Shown here: positions 59,057-64,000 of the stretch, in pieces | Layout of the letters: each line of letters opens with the position of its first letter | Numbering within the stretch: the stretch's first letter is position 1 | Notes under the pieces: model-generated | What the model was told of the DNA's origin: nothing | The model's input: only the letters and a program-made list of their open reading frames with translations | The model's database searches: none | Translations under genes and position numbers: made by a program | Assembly: GCA_001051155.2 (NCBI GenBank) | Contig: JYIP02000005.1 | Span: 2,480,001 to 2,544,000, forward strand | Length of the DNA: 64,000 nucleotides | Direction: 5' to 3' | Source: Chrysoporthe austroafricana | Taxonomy: Eukaryota; Ascomycota; Sordariomycetes; Diaporthales; Cryphonectriaceae

Positions 59057-61077
59057 ATGGTGAGCTTCCAGTGCGAAGGTAAGTCAAGTCAGGCCAGGTC
59101 GAGCAAGTCACGCCCTCGGGGCCGAGAGTCACGGCACCTTGGTTGGCATGGAGCCCGATCACCAGATCAACGCGCAGTCCTCCCTCCTGTCACTTGATTC
59201 CGGTTTTGGGGCCGCTATTGTTGTGGCATGGTGGGCGTCTTCCCGTCCCGCCCATCGCCAATCCTACCGGGAAACCTTGGCTACACACACGCCCCCTCCC
59301 TCATGGCCCCCTCCCCCGGATTTGCATTCCCATCCAGCCAAGTCCTCCAGCCTTGGAGTGTGCATCATCTTGCCTGCAGGCCAATGTCATGCCTATGCCT
59401 GACCTTTGATGTCACACACCCTCTGTCGCATTCCCGCCACCCCAGTCCGCCCTCCAGCTGCCCCTTTCCGTCTGAGTCTGAGGCCATGTCTCTGCTACAG
59501 GCCGTGTTATGACAATCCCAATTCCAATATATCCTCCCACCCCAGACACACACATCTTCCGGACACGCCATCTTCGGGCTTCATGCCACACACCTCTCCC
59601 CAGCGTCCCTCCCTTTCCGTGCCGTATCTCCTGCCCAATCTCTCTCGACTGCCAGACGCCCAGAGCTGACCTCCCTCGCCTCTCCCAACCACAGCCTGCG
59701 GCGATGTCCTAACCAAGAAGAAACTCGACCCTCACCGGAACCGCTGTCGAGGCGCCACATTCACTTGCATTGATTGCATGGTCCACTTCTACGGCACCGA
59801 TTATCGCTCACATACGGTATGACGCCCGACGTTACGCGGGGTGGTCTCACAGCGCGGGGAGGCGGGACCCATTGCTGATCAGCTCCCAGAGTTGCATGAC
59901 AGAGGAACAGAAGTATCAGGGCGCCCTCTACAAGAACAAGAAGGCAAAGACCACAAACCACACCACAGCGCCTGCGCAGAACAACAGCAACAACGCCAAC
60001 ATGCACCACCGAGCATACGTCGAGGAGGTTCCCGACTACGAGGGGTGGGACGCCGAGGCCAACCCGCCGCCCCAGGCGCCCAGCCCGCCGCCGGCGGATG
60101 AATACAACGTCTTCGAGTTCATGGTGAACCCGACCCCGACCGCGTCCGCCGTCGAGCTACCAACGGCGCTCGGCCCTTCGGAGGCGGAGCCCAGCGAGCA
60201 GAACCAGCTGGTCCGCTTCGAGGAGGCCAACAAGACCCTCGGTGCCCTTGATGACTTCGACCAGGAGATGCTGGCCGACGATGAGGCCCCGCTGGTCTCC
60301 TACGGAACAGGTCCGATCCCGATGGGTGTTACGTTCGATACGCCCATGCCCCGGCATGCCAGGGACCGCAAGAGGTCGGAGAGGGATGGCAAGAAGGACA
60401 AGAAGAGGAAGCGACTGCACGTCGATACCCACGACCTCGACATGCCCGACGCCCCTATCCTCCACTCTGGCCTTACGGGCGGTATGTCCCGCATGATGAG
60501 CCGGCCTCACACGTTCCCCCCGTCGCCCGACTACTCCGGATCTGGCGGCGAGTTCGGCGAGACGCCTGCCAGCCCCCTGAAGAAGTCCAAACATTCCAAG
60601 CACCACCGGTCCAGCCGCCCAGTAAGCGGCATCGGCAACAACCTCTTCTCCATGCTCACCAGCGCGGGGACCAACAACAACTCGACCAGCAAGGCCAACA
60701 AGCGCAAGTCCATGGCCAGCACCGTCACGACCTCGAGCAAGAAGCGCCACTCCCACCACCGATCCAAGCGCCTGGAGGGTGCCCAGGAGCCGAGGCTGCT
60801 GGAGTACAAGGACGAGTCCACCCACGAGAGGGACGGCCGGAGCGGCGCCGGCGCCATGGTCGTGTTCGGCCAGCGCGCCGACCTGTTCTTCAGCATGGTC
60901 AACAAGGGTCCCGAGAGCGAGCGCGGGTGCAGCGTCAACAAGGCGCTCAAGCGGTTCCACCGCGAGCGCAGCGGCGCGGGCAACGCGCTGCCGAAGCCCC
61001 TGGAGGAGAAGGAGCTTTTCAAGTCGCTGCGGATGAGGAGGAACGACAGGGGCGAGATTGTACTGTTTTCGATCTGA
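59057..61077 (+). CDS. LYAR-type C2HC zinc-finger nucleolar protein
   Basis: Three exons: 59057..59078 (22 nt), 59695..59816, 59890..61077; 443 aa. The N-terminus has the two zf-LYAR fingers: Cys6, Cys9, His21, Cys25 and Cys32, Cys35, His47, Cys50, with CGDVLTKKKLDPHRNRCRG and TFTCIDCMVHFYGTDYRSH between them. The rest is disordered: Asn-rich, an acidic segment, a Lys/Arg block (DKKRKRLHVD, KKSKHSKHHRSSR) like a nuclear/nucleolar signal, and a conserved C-terminal block (MVVFGQRADLFFSMVNKGP, NKALKRFHRER, LFKSLRMRRNDRGEIVLFSI). LYAR proteins act in the nucleolus in rRNA processing. The first intron is 616 nt, the longest in the window, and separates the first finger's Cys6 from Cys9 (phase 1 join giving Ala8). 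Splicing is well supported because both joins rebuild the finger exactly. Confidence 0.9.
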
Positions 61078-61893
61078 CCTGGAGAGGGCGGGAGTGTATT
61101 CACGGCACATGAACCATGACGGTGGGCGGGTGGGCAACTTGAGCAGCAGGGATTGACACATGCGTGTGGGTGTTTTGCATATATCCAACGAGGCGTTCCC
61201 GGGTCCGACTTGTTTTGATGTGATGCCGGAGTTCTGGGTGCCAGGTGGGAAGGCAATAGTGATACCTCGATACGTTGTGCTGTGGGCTGAAAGTGAGTAC
61301 ATGTACGTGTACGTTTGGGTTGCATGAGGGAAGAGGGCATACGACGGGCTCTCTGTGTGAAGCTTAGGCCCCTCGGGGATGGATATCTCCCCTGTACGGA
61401 TGGATATGAACGGAACCATCACCTCCCTTCATTCGGACAACATCGTCCCATCTCCTTTGTCTGTATCCTGCTGCCGGTGGAAGAGGGCTTAATGGATCTG
61501 CTCCTCGGCTGGACTACCTGGGGGCTCATAGAGATGGAAGGAAAATGGGGCGGCGACGGCTTGGGCTCTAGGCACGGCGCGCTACCTTCGATTCCGGTGC
61601 TGTCTTATCAGCTTGCTCACAAAACATATGAAGCTCAATTTGTCTTCATGACGTCGTCCACACTCTATGCCATACATGTGTGATGAATCGGGAATACAGC
61701 CGTTGACAACCAAGAAGCCCTGCCACGGCATACCGTTAATGGATTTGTACGGGCTTGTAATCTCGCCCACCACGCTGCGCTTCATTGGAAAACTTGACGA
61801 ATCTCGCACGTCCCGATGCTACTTTTATCAGAAATCGTGATTTCATCCTTTACCCCGCCGCGACGTGACGCTGAAAGATCCTGACCACCTGGT
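61078..61893. other. Convergent intergenic region
   Basis: 3' flanks of the LYAR-type (+) and PEX10 (-) genes. Nothing coding is recognised; no RNA gene. Confidence 0.5.
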
Positions 61894-63105
61894 TCACACC
61901 GCCCTCAATGGCAATATATGCTGCACCATCACCTCCCGCCTACAGAGCGGGCACTCCGGCTTCTCCCTCACCCAGTCCCCGATGCACGTCCAGCAGAAGA
62001 CGTGCCCGCACCCCGTCGCCGACGGGTCCTTCAGCTCCTCCAGGCAGAGGGTGCACTTCCTCTGCGACCGGCCCTTGATCCAGCCCAGCACCCCGCCGTC
62101 GCGCAGGTCGTACCTCGCCGCCTCGCCGCCGCTGCCGTCCCGTCCCGTGCCCCTCGGCACGGGCGTGTGCGCCATCATCCCGATCGCCGCCCGGCTCCTC
62201 CGCCCGCCGGGCGCGCCCGCGCCGAGCAGCAGCTCGTTGTTGGCGCTGTAGCTGAACTCGTGGTCGAGGCTCACGTCTGCCACCGCGGCGCGCTCCCGGA
62301 TCGCCGCCTCGACGCCCGCCTCCGCGCCCTCCCCGGCCAGCGTGGCCCGCACGTGCAGGTACCCCTGGACCGCGAGCTGGACGACGAGCAGCACGCCCAG
62401 CACCTCGTAGCCGGCGCGGCCGTCGGCGCCGGCGCCGGCGGGGTGCTCGGGCAGCCGGCGGGTGAAGACGTAGCGCAGGCCGGTCACGCGCTTGGATAGC
62501 GAGTAGTAGGCGCCGGAGAAGTAGAAGGCGGCGAGCACGGCGGCGCGGACGTGGGCGCCGGAGGTGAGGGCGCCGAGGTGCGCGAGCAGGTAGCGGCCGG
62601 CGCGGTACTCGGGGGCGGCGGGCCCGCGGCCGCGGCGGCGGAGGGCGGCGAGGCGGGCCTCGAGGCGGGCGCGCAGGCGGGCGCGGGCGGCGGGGCGCAG
62701 GCGCGCGAGGAGGTAGGGGACGAGCGCGGCGAGGGCGACGTAGGCGGTGCGGCGGCCGGGGGAGGGCAGCCTCGGGCCTGCGGCGGCGGCAGCAGAGCCG
62801 CCCTCCACCTGGACCAGGTCGCAGTACTCCTCGCCCAGCGTGCGGTTGCCCAGGAGCGTCGTCAGGCCCAGGTACAGCAGGTCGGCGGCGGTGCGGGCCT
62901 CGGCGGCCCAGGCGTGGGCGGAGCGGGCGCCGAGGAGGCGGCGGTGGAGGTCGGCGAGCTGGTTCGCGAGGAGGCCCTGGAAGTAGGCATCTTTCTGGTG
63001 GGCGCGGATGATGTCGGGCGCGGCGGCGAAGGGATACGGGGAGGAGGAGGAGGTTGTTGGGGAGGTCGTGCTCGGCGCCGACTGCTCGAGACCTGGAGAG
63101 ACCAT
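61894..63105 (-). CDS. PEX10: Peroxisome biogenesis factor 10 (RING E3 ligase)
   Basis: Single exon, 403 aa, unusual among the intron-rich neighbours. The N-terminal ~30 residues are Ser/Thr/Pro-rich; then PDIIRAHQKDAYFQGLLANQ opens the Pex2/Pex12-like domain with several hydrophobic segments (AYVALAALVPYLLARL, VRAAVLAAFYFSGAYYSLS, YEVLGVLLVVQLAVQGYL). The C-terminal RING (Cys351 to about 390) reads CTLCLEE, CGHVFCWTCIGDW and CPLC, all eight zinc ligands present (C3HC4). Pex10 sits in the peroxisomal membrane with Pex2 and Pex12 and ubiquitinates the import receptor Pex5 for recycling. The middle part is extremely Ala/Arg-rich (GC-rich codons), so residues there are low in information. The ATG at 63105 begins the first plausible N-terminus; it is head to head with the Erd1-like gene. 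Confidence 0.94.
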   Translation of the reverse strand: MVSPGLEQSAPSTTSPTTSSSSPYPFAAAPDIIRAHQKDAYFQGLLANQLADLHRRLLGARSAHAWAAEARTAADLLYLGLTTLLGNRTLGEEYCDLVQVEGGSAAAAAGPRLPSPGRRTAYVALAALVPYLLARLRPAARARLRARLEARLAALRRRGRGPAAPEYRAGRYLLAHLGALTSGAHVRAAVLAAFYFSGAYYSLSKRVTGLRYVFTRRLPEHPAGAGADGRAGYEVLGVLLVVQLAVQGYLHVRATLAGEGAEAGVEAAIRERAAVADVSLDHEFSYSANNELLLGAGAPGGRRSRAAIGMMAHTPVPRGTGRDGSGGEAARYDLRDGGVLGWIKGRSQRKCTLCLEELKDPSATGCGHVFCWTCIGDWVREKPECPLCRREVMVQHILPLRAV

Positions 63106-63693
63106 CTTGTGCGAATCCTCCGCGGTCGTGGCTCTCCCCTACATGCTGGAGGGAGGGTCGAGAGGTGTATGTATGCCCAGGCAGGGTGGGAGGTGTTGGG
63201 AGGTAGACGTCGTTTCGAGGAAGAGGAGGGCTGCAGTACTACTATGTAGTAGGTGAAGTTGCTCTCTCTGCCTCGGCTCATGCTCGCTGGGCTGGGTACT
63301 GGGGGGCAGCTGGGGGGGCGTGCAGCTGGCGTTGCAGTGGCGCGCTGGGGCGGGCGACCCCACTAAACTTGGCGTCCACAGCGCCCACTGCGCCCACTGG
63401 CGTCCGACAGGGGACCCTCGGCCGCTGCCGCGCAATGACGTGCGGCCCCTAAATTTATGTGGCTCCTTTTTCAAACTGCGGCGAGCTCGACGAAGTGGCT
63501 AGTCAAACTGTACACTTTGCGCTCGAGTGCGTCGCTCCGTCTCTCCCTCCTCCCTCGCCATCCCGCAACCCGACAAGCGCACACGTCGACCACCTCCGCA
63601 GGGGCGCAGAGGGCTCGTGGACGGGCCAGCAATCTGCTATTCATGTATCTGACCACATCCACGACAATATAGGAGGACACAGGCCCCCCCAGC
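63106..63693. promoter_or_regulatory. Divergent promoter region, PEX10 / ERD1-like
   Basis: 588 bp between divergent starts, with a CT-rich tract at 63520-63560. No named element recognised. Confidence 0.45.
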
Positions 63694-64000
63694 ATGGACG
63701 GCGATCCGGCGGTCGAGCCGCAGCTCGACTCCTTCAGCCTCACCTTCCCCCTCCCCTACCGCGTCGCCTTCATCGTGGTGCTCGGTGAGTCGCACGCTCT
63801 CCTCCCAGCCCAGCTTAGATATGGCGCGTTACACGTACTGACAGGGCGCGCAGCCGTCTGGGGATGGGGCATCAACCTGCACTACCTCTACGACCGCAAG
63901 ATCGACGTGCCCTCGCTCATCCGCTACCCGCCGCGGCCGTCCGCCTCGCACCCGCCGCACCACCTCTCCACGTACCGCCTCGCGGCCGTCCTGTCCGCGA
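63694..64000 (+). CDS. ERD1: Erd1-like (EXS family) Golgi membrane protein, 5' end (3' truncated)
   Basis: Exon 1 63694..63784, intron 63785..63853 (donor GTGAGT, acceptor CGCAG), exon 2 from 63854 to beyond the window edge. The visible ~80 residues read MDGDPAVEPQLDSFSLTFPL, then YRVAFIVVLAVWGWGINLHYLY, a first membrane segment with a WGWG motif, then KIDVPSLIRYPPRP. This matches the start of fungal Erd1-type proteins, Golgi membrane proteins of the EXS family that affect ER-protein retention and, in yeast, phosphate recycling and glycosyltransferase localisation. Only about 20 percent of the protein is visible, so the assignment rests on the N-terminal motif. Confidence 0.68.
   Translation, partial: MDGDPAVEPQLDSFSLTFPLPYRVAFIVVLGESHALLPAQLRYGALHVLTGRAAVWGWGINLHYLYDRKIDVPSLIRYPPRPSASHPPHHLSTYRLAAVLSA

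Noticed and set aside
58128..59063. 311-codon open frame (+) just before the LYAR-type gene
   Set aside because: Not in frame with the LYAR start, contains a (CAG)10 microsatellite in another phase, and shows no similarity to any family.
60157..61422. 421-codon open frame (-) opposite the LYAR-type gene
   Set aside because: Shadow of the GC-rich LYAR exon; the plus strand carries the conserved zinc fingers and C-terminal block.
1..64000. CRISPR arrays, bacterial operons, ribosome binding sites, prophage
   Set aside because: The window is intron-rich eukaryotic DNA; no such structure is present.

Overview
The window is nuclear DNA of a filamentous ascomycete (Pezizomycotina, most likely a Sordariomycete; I cannot name the genus). 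The evidence is genes split by short GT-AG introns (mostly 50-160 nt) with CTAAC/CTGAC-like branch sites, GC-rich coding exons, fungal-type housekeeping proteins (creB-type deubiquitinase, Rpn13, Pic2-type carrier, Qri7, FAP1/NFX1, Pex10, Bem46-type hydrolase), and one tRNA gene with an intron next to the anticodon. There is no bacterial, viral or organellar character.

Layout: 0-0.4 kb 3' end of a luciferase-like-domain gene (+); 1.0-2.4 kb Cus2/Tat-SF1 splicing factor (-); 2.9-4.2 kb mitochondrial phosphate/copper carrier (-); 5.2-5.9 kb CBS-domain protein (+); 6.5-7.3 kb conserved protein of unknown function (-); 9.4-10.7 kb extended SDR (-); 10.7-16.6 kb gene-poor stretch rich in simple repeats, with poly-T tracts and one N; 16.6-17.6 kb F-actin capping protein beta (-); 18.3-21.0 kb dipeptidyl peptidase III (+); 21.9-22.9 kb ribosomal protein eL6 (-); 23.4-25.1 kb Rpn13 (+); 25.1-29.5 kb no gene; 29.5-32.2 kb creB-type ubiquitin hydrolase (+); 33.3-33.8 kb Yos1 (-); 34.3-35.3 kb proteasome beta5/Pre2 (+); 35.7-39.0 kb Qri7-type tRNA threonylcarbamoyl transferase with a long C-terminal tail (-); 40.4 kb tRNA-Gly(GCC); 40.7-41.8 kb broken DUF7924-like gene; 42.7-46.4 kb CorA-like membrane protein (+); 48.1-51.6 kb NFX1/FAP1-type zinc-finger protein (+); 52.7-54.3 kb Bem46-type hydrolase (-); 54.3-59.1 kb no gene; 59.1-61.1 kb LYAR-type zinc-finger protein (+); 61.9-63.1 kb Pex10 (-); 63.7 kb to the edge, Erd1-like gene (+, 3' truncated).

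Most genes are unlinked housekeeping functions. Several are arranged head to head over 0.5-0.65 kb gaps (Cap2/DPP III, eL6/Rpn13, Yos1/Pre2, Pex10/Erd1). Three ubiquitin-proteasome genes (Rpn13, creB-type DUB, Pre2) lie within 12 kb. The tRNA - pseudogene - CorA-like segment (about 39-47 kb) is AT-richer and looks like an accessory island between conserved genes.

I assembled exon models by eye from reading frame, splice consensus and family conservation; splice sites given as exact come from in-frame joins that restore conserved motifs. I found no convincing undescribed multi-gene system. The most notable observations are a 7-nt microexon in the Qri7 gene, a 14-nt microexon in the creB-type gene that splits the catalytic Cys codon, an Rpn13 intron whose retention would give a Pru-only protein, and the accessory island.
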